The position numbers were made by a program, and so were the translations under genes. Shown here piece after piece: positions 31,767 through 42,024 of a DNA stretch of 42,024 nucleotides. The stretch covers positions 1 through 42,024 of the forward strand of contig NZ_JRKO01000049.1 in assembly GCF_000763885.1 (NCBI RefSeq), written 5' to 3'. This stretch comes from Paracoccus versutus. GTDB taxonomy: Bacteria > Pseudomonadota > Alphaproteobacteria > Rhodobacterales > Rhodobacteraceae. A model generated the notes under the pieces. That model did no database searches. It had not been told where the DNA came from and saw nothing but the letters and a program-made list of their open reading frames with translations. Each line of letters starts with the position of its first letter. The stretch's first letter is position 1.

Positions 31767-32702
31767 ATGTACCACCCTTACTTCCGCGGAAAGCAGTTCG
31801 AGCTCATCACAATCCGCGAGATGGCGGCATTACTCGCCGAGAAGAACTTTATACCTGTGATCGAGCCGGTACGCGAAGCACTTAGCGGGCTCAAGAAGAC
31901 CTTGAGTGCTGTATGCGCCGCCGGCGGGCGGGCGATTGTGATCGTGAATCCCTATCATGGTGACCATCAGGAAGACGGAACGAGTATCACAGATCTCCTC
32001 AAAGAGGGCTATATTGGCGTCGACAACATAGCCGCTGGCATCCTGCTGCGTAGCGACATGACGGTTGAAGAAGTTATGGCCAGCTACAACCATCATGCTG
32101 ATCATCATCCCGTGCTGGTCCACGCGGGCTTCACGGCTCCTAAGGCGCTGGCGTCCGAGTTGGAAGTCGCAATGCCAGGCCTCACTAACGTCTTCGTCGA
32201 AGACCATGCAAAGCTGCTCTACCGGAAGCATTTCGATAAAAGCACGCGCATCCTTGTGCGCGACGGTTTCAAGCGGCAGCGCAATGCCGACTATCCCGAG
32301 ATGGAAGAGTTCTCCGATCTCCATGTTACCTATGGTGATCTTGGCATGGCGGGCTTTGGCGATTTTCTAATGGTCGGCGATGCCTACAGCGAGGGTGGTG
32401 GCCCGGCCTATGCTGTCGCGATCCACCTGACCTTCATCGATCCTGATAAAGACGATGTTATGTATATTTATCACTTTGTCTCGGATACGAAGGACACCCC
32501 GACCGATCCCGCCGGCAAGTTCGCTCAGGCATTGGCAAAGCTGATCGAAAAACTGAACAGTGGCACCTCTCATATTCTTGAGACCGAAGCGATTCAGGAG
32601 TTCCGCGATCTCCATGCTAAAGGCCATTTTCCGGGCCTTGGCTACGTCAAAAAGCTCTCGATGAAGCATCACATCGAGACGCTTGCCGACTATCTTGGCT
32701 GA
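31767..32702 (+). CDS. sce7725/Beta-family protein
   Basis: A 311-aa protein of the sce7725 (Beta protein-like) family, recognised by its opening MYHPYFRGKQFELITIREMA and by PVIEPVREAL, AIVIVNPYHGDH, ILVRDGFKRQRNADYP and HVTYGDLGMAGFGDF. Alternating beta strands and helices suggest a TIM-barrel-like or related alpha/beta fold. No catalytic motif is proven; the acidic E (PVIEP), the Lys/Arg cluster (RDGFKRQRN) and Asp residues at strand ends could form an active site. The start follows GGAGCTGAACAACGA. It lies 7 bp after the sce7726-like gene and 5 bp before the RES gene, so all three should be made together. Confidence 0.86.
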   Translation: MYHPYFRGKQFELITIREMAALLAEKNFIPVIEPVREALSGLKKTLSAVCAAGGRAIVIVNPYHGDHQEDGTSITDLLKEGYIGVDNIAAGILLRSDMTVEEVMASYNHHADHHPVLVHAGFTAPKALASELEVAMPGLTNVFVEDHAKLLYRKHFDKSTRILVRDGFKRQRNADYPEMEEFSDLHVTYGDLGMAGFGDFLMVGDAYSEGGGPAYAVAIHLTFIDPDKDDVMYIYHFVSDTKDTPTDPAGKFAQALAKLIEKLNSGTSHILETEAIQEFRDLHAKGHFPGLGYVKKLSMKHHIETLADYLG

Positions 32703-32707
32703 TTTCC

Positions 32708-33730
32708 ATGGCAAAGCGCTTCTGCTGCCCCGAATGCTTCGACGATCACAGCCTTCGCGATCAACTTTTCCCGTCGCTCGATCCTACCCAGGGGACATGC
32801 GACTTCTGCGGGACAGCTGATACTCAGCTTGTTGAGCCTAGTAGGCTTGCCAATTATTTCGAGCTGCTAGTGAATGTGTACGAGCCGAGTGATGACGGGA
32901 AGTCACTGGTCGAGTGGATGAAGGACGACTGGCAACTATTCAGCCATCAGCGCATGGACATTGCTCACGCTAAGGAACTGCTCGGCGAGATTCTCAATGA
33001 CGGTGAGATCGTCCGAGGTGACTTTGCACCATCGGCAAGCTATATCAGCGAAGGCCTTGCACAGTGGGGCAAGCTGCGCGACGAGATGATGTACGCCAAT
33101 CGCTGGTTTCTTGATGTTGCCATCGACCTAGATCGTCTACGCCAGCTGCTTGACATGTTGCTGGCGCCGCAGTTGCCTCGGCAATGGTATCGCGCGCGCA
33201 TCCGCACCGATGGTGACCCCTTCACCATCGAAAAGATGGGCGCACCGCCGAAGCGACGCTCGTCACATGGTCGGGCTAATCCGGCGGGCATCCCCTATCT
33301 CTATCTTGGCTCTCTTCCCGATACCGCTGTCTCAGAGATTAGGCCTCATACCGGCGAAGTCGCTTGTGTGGCTGATTTTACAATCCCCGAGATTAGGGCA
33401 GTGGACTTGCGCAACCCACGAAAGCTCGTCTCACCTTTCATCCTGACCGACGCGAGTGAGATCGGCCAGTTGCGCGCCGACTTACCTTTCCTCGAACGCC
33501 TCGGCGAGGAATTGACGCGACCCGTCCAGCCGACGGGGGCAGCAATCGACTATATTCCGAGCCAGTATCTATGTGAATTCATTAAAAAGAGCGGTTTCGA
33601 TGGCGTTGTCTATCGTAGCTCAGTCAGTGACGGCATCAATCTTGCTTTGTTCAATCCCAGGCATGCGGTCGGCGGTGGTGTGGAACTCTACAGCGTGACC
33701 AAGGTGTCGGTTGAGGTGACCGCCACCTAA
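32708..33730 (+). CDS. zinc ribbon/HEPN-RES domain protein, toxin-like
   Basis: A 340-aa protein in three parts. Residues 1-40 hold a zinc ribbon (C7-x2-C10 and C31-x2-C34: CCPEC, CDFC). Residues about 45-150 fit the HEPN/RES N-terminal domain. Residues about 158-335 are a RES domain with the expected Arg (WYRARI), Tyr (IPYLYLGS) and Ser-Glu (TAVSEIRPHTGE). RES toxins degrade NAD+ by phosphorolysis, so activation would stop growth. Free RES toxins are about 150-230 aa and paired with a Xre antitoxin; here there is none, and the N-terminal extension plus two upstream partners replace it. It begins 5 bp after the sce7725 gene. Confidence 0.87.
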   Translation: MAKRFCCPECFDDHSLRDQLFPSLDPTQGTCDFCGTADTQLVEPSRLANYFELLVNVYEPSDDGKSLVEWMKDDWQLFSHQRMDIAHAKELLGEILNDGEIVRGDFAPSASYISEGLAQWGKLRDEMMYANRWFLDVAIDLDRLRQLLDMLLAPQLPRQWYRARIRTDGDPFTIEKMGAPPKRRSSHGRANPAGIPYLYLGSLPDTAVSEIRPHTGEVACVADFTIPEIRAVDLRNPRKLVSPFILTDASEIGQLRADLPFLERLGEELTRPVQPTGAAIDYIPSQYLCEFIKKSGFDGVVYRSSVSDGINLALFNPRHAVGGGVELYSVTKVSVEVTAT

Positions 33731-34239
33731 GATCAGCGCATTTTTAAAACTGCAGCTCTCGCGAACCGCAGTATTTCCGACGCTCCCGTCCCGCCGCCTC
33801 TAAATCATCTGGTCGGCGTAGAAGGCCGCTGGCCTGAGGCAGCAGGATGTGGCCGGCCGGATCGATCACTCCCAATCGTTCGTCGTCAACATGGAAGGCT
33901 GCGAGAAGCGCCTTGACGTAGCGAGTTCCTACACCTGTATCGGGTGATTGAGCCGAACCGGACTCGTACCTCGAAAACATCTGACCCGGATCGGGCTTCG
34001 CCATAATGCTCGGAGTCTAACACCTTGATCTGGCTAAGCCGGAACGCCGCCGAACATGTGACCACATATCACATCCGTGAGTGAGCAAAAATAGCCGACG
34101 GCACTACTATAATCCATCAAAATATTCAGCACCGAGCCAGATTTCCCGCTTGGATCGGCATCCCGCTTCCATCATCATCGCACCAAGGTCTCCGCGGTCG
34201 GCAATCTCGCTCGACCGATACGTTATTTGTGGGTTCATC
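33731..34239. other. gap between the RES operon and the helicase gene
   Basis: 509 bp. It holds one possible small leftward gene (33744-34004). The frame of the helicase is open from a GTG at 34081, but residues before the ATG at 34240 read as non-coding. The helicase promoter should be in 34005-34239; I could not place it. Confidence 0.4.
33744..34004 (-). CDS. possible small protein, 86 aa
   Basis: The frame reads MAKPDPGQMFSRYESG and includes RYVKALLAAFHVDDERLGVIDPAGHILLP, which has normal protein composition. The ribosome-binding site is poor and no family is recognised. It is convergent with the RES gene, 13 bp apart. It could be a real accessory gene, a remnant or a chance frame. Confidence 0.3.
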   Translation of the reverse strand: MAKPDPGQMFSRYESGSAQSPDTGVGTRYVKALLAAFHVDDERLGVIDPAGHILLPQASGLLRRPDDLEAAGRERRKYCGSRELQF

Positions 34240-37122
34240 ATGAAGTTCACCTTGCCTCAAAATCATGGGCTTGCTTCGAGCGTGCTCGGTAACGAGCTCC
34301 TACTTCCTAGTGAAAATGGGCAGCCGTCCCTGACAGATGCCCAATACGATGCACTCGCGGCCGGGGTTGCACGAGGTGAAGATGTCCTAGTCAGCGCTCC
34401 AACGTCCACCGGGAAGACCTTGATTGGATGGTGGGGTGTCACCTCGGCGTTAGCTGCGGGTAGTCGGGTGGTCTACTTGGTGTCATTCCGAGCGCTAGCG
34501 CATCAGAAGTTTGAGGAGGCCCAGCGTCTATTTCTTGATACCTATTTACAGGGTGATCGATCCTCTATTGTCTGCGCAACGGGCGATAGTGTCGAGGATG
34601 CATCTGGCAGGAAAACAAGCTCTCCCCTCTCTGCTAGTATTGTTGTAGCCACCTACGAGAAATTTTTGGGGCTTCTATCCACAGGCGGGCCGCCACGCGA
34701 CCTCACTGATACTACATTTATTTGTGATGAAATTCAGCTTATTGGCGAGAAGAATAGAGGGCAAAACGTTGAACTTCTCCTTACGCTGATAAAGAAATCA
34801 GGATGGAGACAGTTTATTGGCCTTTCAGCCGTCTTGTCTGATGGTGACGCCACATCTCTATCTGATTGGCTTGAACTGAGGCTAGTGAGGAACCCCAATA
34901 GAGAGAAGAAACTCACGATTGAATGCCGATCTCCTGAGCGACTGATTACCGTTTCCTCTTCACCTTCTCGCGATCCGGTTTGGGATGAAAATAGGCCAAG
35001 AACGACAGTAGCTCTCTCTACTCACGAAGTACTCCGTGAACTAGTTTCAAATGCTAATCATCGGCCGGTCATCGTCTTCTGCATGAAGGTTGACGATACT
35101 TTTGACCTAGCAAGCGCTACGGCTGCTGTAAGCTCAACCACGAAGGTTGTCGCGACTCCCTCTGGTGTCGACATTGATAACCGCCTTTTGGAGTTTCTTC
35201 GCAAAGGCATCGCATACCATAATGCCGAACTAAGTGAAGAGGAGCGGCTTTTTGTCGAGGCCCAGTTAGCCAGTGGAGGAGTTGATGTTGTATTTGCGAC
35301 CAGCACGTTGGCGGCAGGAGTAAACTTCCCTCTCGGAAGCGCAGTGTTCTCCTCCTGGAAGAGATGGAATTTTGATCGAGGCCGCCGAGAAGCTATTAGT
35401 CGAGCCGAATTTCAGAATATGGCTGGTCGCGTCGGAAGGATGGGGCAAGCAAGCGATGAAGGAAAGGTAGTACTCTGTGCAGCTGGAAGCTCTGAGCTTC
35501 AAGAGGCTCGGCGACTTATGGATATGTCAAACCAAGATGAGCTTGGTAGCGGCATCACTCCCGATGACTTCGGTCCACTCGTACTTCAAATTTTGGCTGG
35601 AAAACTTTGCGCATCTAGGGACGAAGCTTTTGCACTGCTCACGTCAACTCTGAGCGCATCGAGAGAGTTTAACCGCAATAGGGCTGGCTTGACACATTGG
35701 AGACCAAAGCTTGATGTGCATGTCGACAGACTAATTGGCTTGGGATGTTTGATAGAGGCTGGAACCTTGCTCACTGTCACTGCGCTTGGAGAGGCAGTGG
35801 CAAGGAGTGGCCTCAAGCCAGAAACGGCAATCTACTTCATCGACAATAGCGCTAGGCTCGGCGCCCAGCTGAGGAATCTTCTTCCTGCTGCTTCAGGCGT
35901 AGGTAGTGAGGATGATCTTGTCTTTGTTCTTGCGCAAGCGGCGTTGGCATCCCCTGAATATTCCAACTCCAGTGGTCGAGCTTCACGTATTGTAAGCTGG
36001 CGGATTACTCAGCCCAATCTTGTTAGCAACCCGTATGCCAGACGCTTGGATGGGATGTTGTTCTCTCGTCCATGGATGGGCGATGTAGGGGCTGCAAATG
36101 GGGCGCTTCTATTGGCAGACTGGGCCGCAGGAGAGGCAAGACGAGCAGTAGAGGCGCGCGTTGGTGGCGTTCGGCTAGGAACGGTGCAAGCAATCGCTCG
36201 TGATGTGGCTTGGATCTTGACAGGTGTTGCAGAAATCTTGAGTGCAGTAACCTCCCCGACGCTCGCTGATGAGAGTAAGCCTGCAGTATTGCGTTCGCAA
36301 GAGACAAGCCAACTTGTGCGCCAGATAATTCGCCCAATCAGGCGGCAGGCGGCGCGTATCAATCTTGGGCTACCTGGCGACATTTTATGGGCTAGCTCTC
36401 TGGATTTACAGGATCGTCCCCGGAGGTTGTCACGGCCTCACTTACTTGCTCTACGCACTAAAGGCCTAGTGAAAGCGATTGACATAATGGATGGCGCCCC
36501 TCCGGCTGATACTGCCCGGCGTGAGGCGCTTGATGCGACTACTAATCCACGGCTAGCAAACCTAGTCCGTGATGCTGCAAGGCGTTGGAAGCAGGATGAT
36601 CGTGAATACTGTCGACGCATTCATTTAAGGCGTGCTTCAGTCCTCGGCGGAAGTGAAGTAATCGAAGCCTTATACAGTGCCCGTGGGAATGATTTTGAAA
36701 AGGCTTTCTCAGCACTTCTTGACTATCTTGCCATTCCGTATCAGCTGCTCGATGGTCCTGGCAAGGTAGGCTATCCCGACTTTCTAGTTAGCATCGAGAG
36801 CTTTCCAGGTATTGTTGTGGAATTGAAATCCAAGGCTCGAGATGATGATTTTGTTGCATTCAACGCGGCTACAGAGGTGCTCTCGGCGTCGGAACTAATA
36901 GGCTATCGGAACAACCCATGCCTAACGGTATGTAATCCGGCTGTTGAGCCAAGCGTGCCGAGATTGATAGAGGCTTGTGGTCGCCTGTCTGTTGTGGAGG
37001 TTTGCGATCTAGCAGAGGCTGCCGTCCGCATGAGGGAGGGAGTTCTTAGTCGTGGCGATTTTTATAACTGGTTGAGCACACCTGGAATCGCATTGAGGGA
37101 GGACTTGCCACATCCACACTAG
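34240..37122 (+). CDS. Ski2-like helicase fused to PD-(D/E)XK nuclease
   Basis: A 960-aa protein. Residues about 30-430 are a superfamily 2 helicase: Walker A APTSTGKT (53-60), motif II DEIQ (163-166, in place of DExH), motif III-like LSAVLS (195-200) and motif VI NMAGRVGRMG near 391-400, the Ski2/Hel308 style. After a helical middle region, residues about 815-865 hold a nuclease core: E in FEKAF (about 817), YPDFLV (D about 844) and VVELKSK (about 859-864). The fusion suggests unwinding and cutting of foreign nucleic acid. ATG 34240 is chosen because the open frame before it reads as non-coding, but its ribosome-binding site is weak. The gene is visibly AT-rich and lies behind the sce7726-sce7725-RES operon. 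Confidence 0.88.
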   Translation: MKFTLPQNHGLASSVLGNELLLPSENGQPSLTDAQYDALAAGVARGEDVLVSAPTSTGKTLIGWWGVTSALAAGSRVVYLVSFRALAHQKFEEAQRLFLDTYLQGDRSSIVCATGDSVEDASGRKTSSPLSASIVVATYEKFLGLLSTGGPPRDLTDTTFICDEIQLIGEKNRGQNVELLLTLIKKSGWRQFIGLSAVLSDGDATSLSDWLELRLVRNPNREKKLTIECRSPERLITVSSSPSRDPVWDENRPRTTVALSTHEVLRELVSNANHRPVIVFCMKVDDTFDLASATAAVSSTTKVVATPSGVDIDNRLLEFLRKGIAYHNAELSEEERLFVEAQLASGGVDVVFATSTLAAGVNFPLGSAVFSSWKRWNFDRGRREAISRAEFQNMAGRVGRMGQASDEGKVVLCAAGSSELQEARRLMDMSNQDELGSGITPDDFGPLVLQILAGKLCASRDEAFALLTSTLSASREFNRNRAGLTHWRPKLDVHVDRLIGLGCLIEAGTLLTVTALGEAVARSGLKPETAIYFIDNSARLGAQLRNLLPAASGVGSEDDLVFVLAQAALASPEYSNSSGRASRIVSWRITQPNLVSNPYARRLDGMLFSRPWMGDVGAANGALLLADWAAGEARRAVEARVGGVRLGTVQAIARDVAWILTGVAEILSAVTSPTLADESKPAVLRSQETSQLVRQIIRPIRRQAARINLGLPGDILWASSLDLQDRPRRLSRPHLLALRTKGLVKAIDIMDGAPPADTARREALDATTNPRLANLVRDAARRWKQDDREYCRRIHLRRASVLGGSEVIEALYSARGNDFEKAFSALLDYLAIPYQLLDGPGKVGYPDFLVSIESFPGIVVELKSKARDDDFVAFNAATEVLSASELIGYRNNPCLTVCNPAVEPSVPRLIEACGRLSVVEVCDLAEAAVRMREGVLSRGDFYNWLSTPGIALREDLPHPH

Positions 37123-37437
37123 TTTATTTTCCCAGCTGTGGGAGTGGGCATAGTTTTGGAGTGCGCTGGGTCTAGATCGCATCTGAAACTCAGAAGACGG
37201 TCGAAAGAGGCAAGATAATAAGGCCCTAAGCATTTTGGCAGCGTAATCGATAATAAAAGCCACCGAGATAGACTATTTTTTCTCGATCTGTCTTAGGCAG
37301 GCTTGTTGTACTGCACCCCGTTCGCAAGGCTGCCGCCACCATGCCGTTGTTGTCAGGCGGCTCTCCCACCTCCTGTGACGTAAGCGCCAATTATCACCCG
37401 AATGCCCGCTCTCCGCCCGACATGTCGACGCCTCCCC
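37123..37437. other. intergenic region at right edge of the defence-like block
   Basis: 315 bp convergent space between the helicase and AraC genes. Composition changes back to GC-rich near 37310. No gene, repeat or RNA is seen. Confidence 0.4.
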
Positions 37438-38337
37438 TCATCCATCTACCTGCGGCGTGAGGGTCCTGCGGATCTCCTGCCCATCCCGGCCCGGGGGCGA
37501 TCCGAACAGGCGGCGATACTCCCGGCTGAACTGCGACGGGCTCTCATAGCCGATGGCGTAGCCGATCCGGGCGACATCGGCATTGTCGAAGAGCAGCAGG
37601 CGGCGCGCCTCCTGCAGCCGAAGCTGCTTCTGGTACTGCACCGGCGACATCGCCGTGACCGCCTTGAAGTGGCGGTGGAAGGTTGCAGGACTCATCCCGG
37701 CGACCTCGGCAAGATGGCGTATGTTCAACTGGTCCGCGAAGCCCTCGCGGATGCAGGCGATGGCCCGGCCGATCCGCGCCATGCGGCTGCCCGCCAGGCC
37801 GATCTGGCGCAGCGCCGGCCCCATCGGCCCGTTCAGCAGAAGCCAGGTGATCTCCCGCCGGACCAGCGGCGCGAGGATCAGAATGTCGCGCGGTCGGTCG
37901 CACAGGGCCAGCAACCGGCAGAGCGGATCGGCAAGCTCCGGCCCAAAAGCATGCACCGCCAGCGCCGCACCGGCGGGGGCGTCGTCGGTGCCATCCCGTT
38001 CCAGCAGCAGATCGGATATCGTCGCGGGATCCAGGGCCAGGCTGAAGGCCAGGTAGGGCCGCTCCGGCGTCGCGCGGGTGATCTCGGCCCGGATCGGCAC
38101 CTCCATCGACGCGATCAGGCATTTCCCGGCATCATAGCGATAGGCGCGCTCGCCGAGCATGCTGGTCTTCGCGCCCTGTACCACGACGCAGAGCGACGGG
38201 CGATAGACGGCATGGATCGGCCCGGTCGGCGCCGTGACCGAGGTCAGGAACAGCCCCTCGATCGGGGTTTCCCGGCCATGCGCCTGCCACTGGCGGGCGA
38301 TCAGGTCCTTGAGCGGGGCGAGATGATCGTTTTCCAT
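37438..38337 (-). CDS. AraC-family transcriptional regulator
   Basis: A 299-aa regulator. Residues about 20-170 are the AraC_N cupin-like sensor domain (ETPIEGLFLTSVTAPTGPIHAVYRPSLCVVVQGAK). Residues about 200-290 hold two HTH motifs (LNIRHLAEVAGMSPATFHRHFKAVTAMSPVQYQKQLRLQEAR and VARIGYAIGYESPSQFSREYRRLFG). The second pattern is canonical for the family. ATG 38335-38337 is preferred; earlier in-frame ATGs precede the domain with no coding pattern. It diverges from an aldo/keto reductase across 173 bp, which is its likely target. AraC_N regulators paired with AKRs are frequent. Confidence 0.92.
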   Translation of the reverse strand: MENDHLAPLKDLIARQWQAHGRETPIEGLFLTSVTAPTGPIHAVYRPSLCVVVQGAKTSMLGERAYRYDAGKCLIASMEVPIRAEITRATPERPYLAFSLALDPATISDLLLERDGTDDAPAGAALAVHAFGPELADPLCRLLALCDRPRDILILAPLVRREITWLLLNGPMGPALRQIGLAGSRMARIGRAIACIREGFADQLNIRHLAEVAGMSPATFHRHFKAVTAMSPVQYQKQLRLQEARRLLLFDNADVARIGYAIGYESPSQFSREYRRLFGSPPGRDGQEIRRTLTPQVDG

Positions 38338-38510
38338 GGCTCGCAATCTAGGATCTATGCGCGTGGTTCGCAGCCCGGAATCGGCGCGCATGAGAGGATC
38401 GTGCAAGGATTTGCGAGGATCGGCGTCGCAGCCCTGGGCACAGTAGCCCTATCTTTGCCCCGACCCGGCGGCATCCCGCCCCCGGCGTCTCCGACATGAA
38501 GGAATATTCC

Positions 38511-39548
38511 ATGCGCTACCGCACTCTCGGCCCCAGCGGCCTTCTGGTTTCCGAACTCTGCCTCGGCACCATGACCTTCGGCGGCTCGGACGGCATGTGG
38601 GGCCAGATCGGCCAGCTGCGCCAGGACGAGGCCGACAGGCTGGTCAAGGCGGCCTATGACGCCGGCATCAATTTCATCGACACCGCCAATGTCTATGCCG
38701 GCGGCGAGAGCGAGCGGATCCTCGGCCAGGCCATCCACAACCTCGGCATTCCGCGCGACGAGGTGGTGGTTGCGACCAAGGTGCTGGGGCCGATGGGCGA
38801 AGGCCCGAACGCCCGCGGCGCCTCGCGCGCGCATATCCTGGCGCAGGCAAAGGCCAGCCTGCAGCGGCTGCAGATGGACCACATCGACCTCTACCAGATC
38901 CACGGCTTCGATCCGCTGACGCCGATTGTCGAGACGCTGGAAGCGCTCGATACGCTCGTGCGGCAGGGCCATGTGCGTTATATCGGGTTGTCGAACTGGG
39001 CCGCCTGGCAGATCGTCAAGGCGGTCGGCATCACCGAGGCGCGCAAGCTGGCGCCGATCCTGTCCCTGCAAGCCTATTACACGCTGGTCGGCCGCGACCT
39101 GGAACGCGAGATCGTGCCGATGCTGCGTTCCGAGGGCATCGGGCTGATGGTCTGGAGCCCGCTGGCGGGCGGGTTCCTGTCGGGCAAATACAGCGGCGGC
39201 AACACGGCGAACGACGGCCGCCGCGCGGGTTTCGACTTCCCGCCGGTCGACCTGGCGCGCGGCGATGCCGCCATCGCCGTGATGCGCGGGATCGCATCGG
39301 CCAAGACCTGCACGGTGGCGCAGGTGGCACTGGCCTGGCTTCTGCATCAGCCGGTGGTGACCAGCGTGATCGTCGGGGCGAAGCGGATCGACCAGTTGCA
39401 GGACAATATCCGCTCGACCGAGGTGGCGCTGACGGCCGAGGATCTGGCCGCGCTCGACAGGGTGACGAAGCTGCCCGCCGAATACCCGGGCTGGATGCTG
39501 GAACGCCAGTCGCAGTATCGCGCGCCGTTCGCCTCCCAGAAGGGCTGA
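38511..39548 (+). CDS. aldo/keto reductase
   Basis: A 345-aa NADPH-dependent oxidoreductase with the AKR TIM-barrel pattern. The catalytic tetrad is visible: Asp and Tyr in FIDTANVYAGGESE, Lys in VVATKV, and His in DLYQIHGFD. YIGLSNWAAWQI and GLMVWSPLAGGFLSGKY are characteristic, and the cofactor segment is SVIVGAKRIDQLQDN. It reduces aldehydes or ketones; the substrate is unknown. ATG 38511 follows GAAGGAATATTCC; an in-frame ATG at 38496 has no ribosome-binding site. Its control by the divergent AraC protein is inferred. Confidence 0.94.
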   Translation: MRYRTLGPSGLLVSELCLGTMTFGGSDGMWGQIGQLRQDEADRLVKAAYDAGINFIDTANVYAGGESERILGQAIHNLGIPRDEVVVATKVLGPMGEGPNARGASRAHILAQAKASLQRLQMDHIDLYQIHGFDPLTPIVETLEALDTLVRQGHVRYIGLSNWAAWQIVKAVGITEARKLAPILSLQAYYTLVGRDLEREIVPMLRSEGIGLMVWSPLAGGFLSGKYSGGNTANDGRRAGFDFPPVDLARGDAAIAVMRGIASAKTCTVAQVALAWLLHQPVVTSVIVGAKRIDQLQDNIRSTEVALTAEDLAALDRVTKLPAEYPGWMLERQSQYRAPFASQKG

Positions 39549-40000
39549 CATTCCTGCGTCATCCCGCCCGTATCTATGGGCGGGGTGCCGACGCTGGTTC
39601 CGGGCGTGGAACTTGGCTTTGCTGCACGCGGGCGGGCGGCCAGCCGACTTCGGAAAGATTGAGCTTTTGCAAGCTCCTGCAGCTGCCTTGCAGAGATTCC
39701 CACACGTGGCTTGCCGAACTCTACTAGGGTCCCACCCTCCCGCGACCTTTCATCCGAGCTGCGGAACCCCGCCGACGGTGTGACCTGCGACGATATATCC
39801 CGCGACTTTTTTGTACTTTTACGCCACTCTGCGAAGGTGCCGCCGCGCAGCGCCCTAAGCGGTAAGCGCGGCAGCGCCGGTTTACGCTGTGCTGCGCCGA
39901 GGCCTGATGCGATGCGTCCGAACCTGCCTGTGATTCTGCCTAGTCCTGCGTCACGCTTGTGCCTGCGCGGATCCTGCCGCGCGAGGATCGGAACGGGACG
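39549..40000. other. intergenic region left of the serine recombinase
   Basis: 452 bp with no gene I can support. A 6-bp hairpin GAGCTT/AAGCTC lies at 39661-39676. One minus-strand stretch (about 39640-39730) reads GKPRVGISARQLQELAKAQS and may be the remnant of a gene end. The far boundary of the recombinase-bearing element should be sought here or farther left. Confidence 0.4.
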
Positions 40001-40189
40001 ATGGCGCGGCAGAGGCAGACAGTGGCGGAACGGCTGCGGGTGGTCCCAGAACCCGTCCGGGAGTCCGCCGCTCCCCTGCCCTCCTCCGACCCGCGCCTTG
40101 TCGAACTGGTCCGCCTGCTGGCCCGGCGGGCGGCACGGGATTTCATCGAGGCCGAGAAGCGCGAGAGCGGCAGGAACCACCCCGACTGA
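40001..40189 (+). CDS. small protein preceding the serine recombinase
   Basis: A 62-aa protein, MARQRQTVAERLRVVPEP, ending with the helical segment LVELVRLLARRAARDFIEAEKRE. The start ATG at 40001 is favoured over GTG 39959 because the coding pattern begins there. The stop is 15 bp before the recombinase ATG, so the two genes share a transcript. Such a short companion upstream of large serine recombinases is, as far as I know, common in Rhodobacterales elements; its function is unknown. Confidence 0.65.
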   Translation: MARQRQTVAERLRVVPEPVRESAAPLPSSDPRLVELVRLLARRAARDFIEAEKRESGRNHPD

Positions 40190-40204
40190 CCAGGAGGTCC
40201 GCAT

Positions 40205-41974
<1,770 letters not shown>

Positions 41975-42024
41975 CCATTTGCATCGCGTGGTTTGCGGTG
42001 CTTTTTCGTTCCGAGAGATTTTCG

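Noticed and set aside
30869..33730. Classical Xre-RES toxin-antitoxin pair
   Set aside because: No small Xre-type antitoxin gene precedes the RES gene; its partners are sce7726- and sce7725-type proteins.
38355..39551. 398-codon leftward frame
   Set aside because: Antisense shadow of the aldo/keto reductase.

Overview
The window reads as chromosomal or large-replicon DNA of a high-GC alphaproteobacterium, most likely a Rhodobacteraceae member close to Paracoccus. The codon use, strong GC third-position bias, short Shine-Dalgarno sites of the AAGGA type and the alphaproteobacterial form of initiator tRNA all fit. This is judged by eye; no database was searched. Several blocks (about 17.0-17.9 kb, 22.35-23.8 kb, 24.9-25.8 kb, 30.8-37.1 kb) are clearly poorer in GC and look acquired.

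1-4.5 kb is a leftward accessory cassette: a 106-aa hypothetical protein, an SSB with an altered tail, a decayed inverted copy of that ssb gene, an EamA permease, a 96-aa hypothetical protein and a solitary beta-class DNA methyltransferase. Large hairpins sit between the genes. 4.8-18 kb is mostly ordinary chromosome: a membrane protein, a small outer-membrane barrel protein, an AAA NTPase, an ArsR/SRPBCC pair with an operator-like dyad, a SnoaL-like protein divergent from an XRE/MmyB regulator across a strong dyad, a WYL regulator with an NmrA-type oxidoreductase, a PhyH-like oxygenase, an ABC-F ATPase, a YecA/SEC-C protein and an APH(6)-like kinase.

17.99-26.9 kb holds an interrupted operon. 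A MerR regulator (26.5 kb) diverges from an Old Yellow Enzyme gene that once led into a DJ-1/PfpI-like gene. A 6.4-kb island has split the OYE gene. Imperfect 12-13-bp direct repeats at 19590-19602 and 26046-26057 are the apparent att cores, and joining the halves across them restores an in-frame protein. The island carries two overlapping tyrosine recombinases, a three-gene AT-rich operon of secreted and membrane proteins, an IS903-like element and a convergent peptidoglycan-binding/cysteine-peptidase gene.

26.9-30.5 kb returns to chromosome: an AlkC-like DNA repair protein, a close paralogue of the 6.2-kb AAA NTPase, an intact YqjM-type OYE and an SH3 lipoprotein. 30.87-37.12 kb is the best candidate for an undescribed system: a tight operon of an sce7726-like nuclease, an sce7725/Beta-family protein and a zinc-ribbon/HEPN-RES toxin-like protein, followed by a Ski2-like helicase fused to a PD-(D/E)XK nuclease. 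It looks like a defence island. The last part holds a divergent AraC regulator/aldo-keto reductase pair and a large serine recombinase whose reading frame runs through the terminator and 3' end of a tRNA-fMet gene, a tRNA-associated integration junction.
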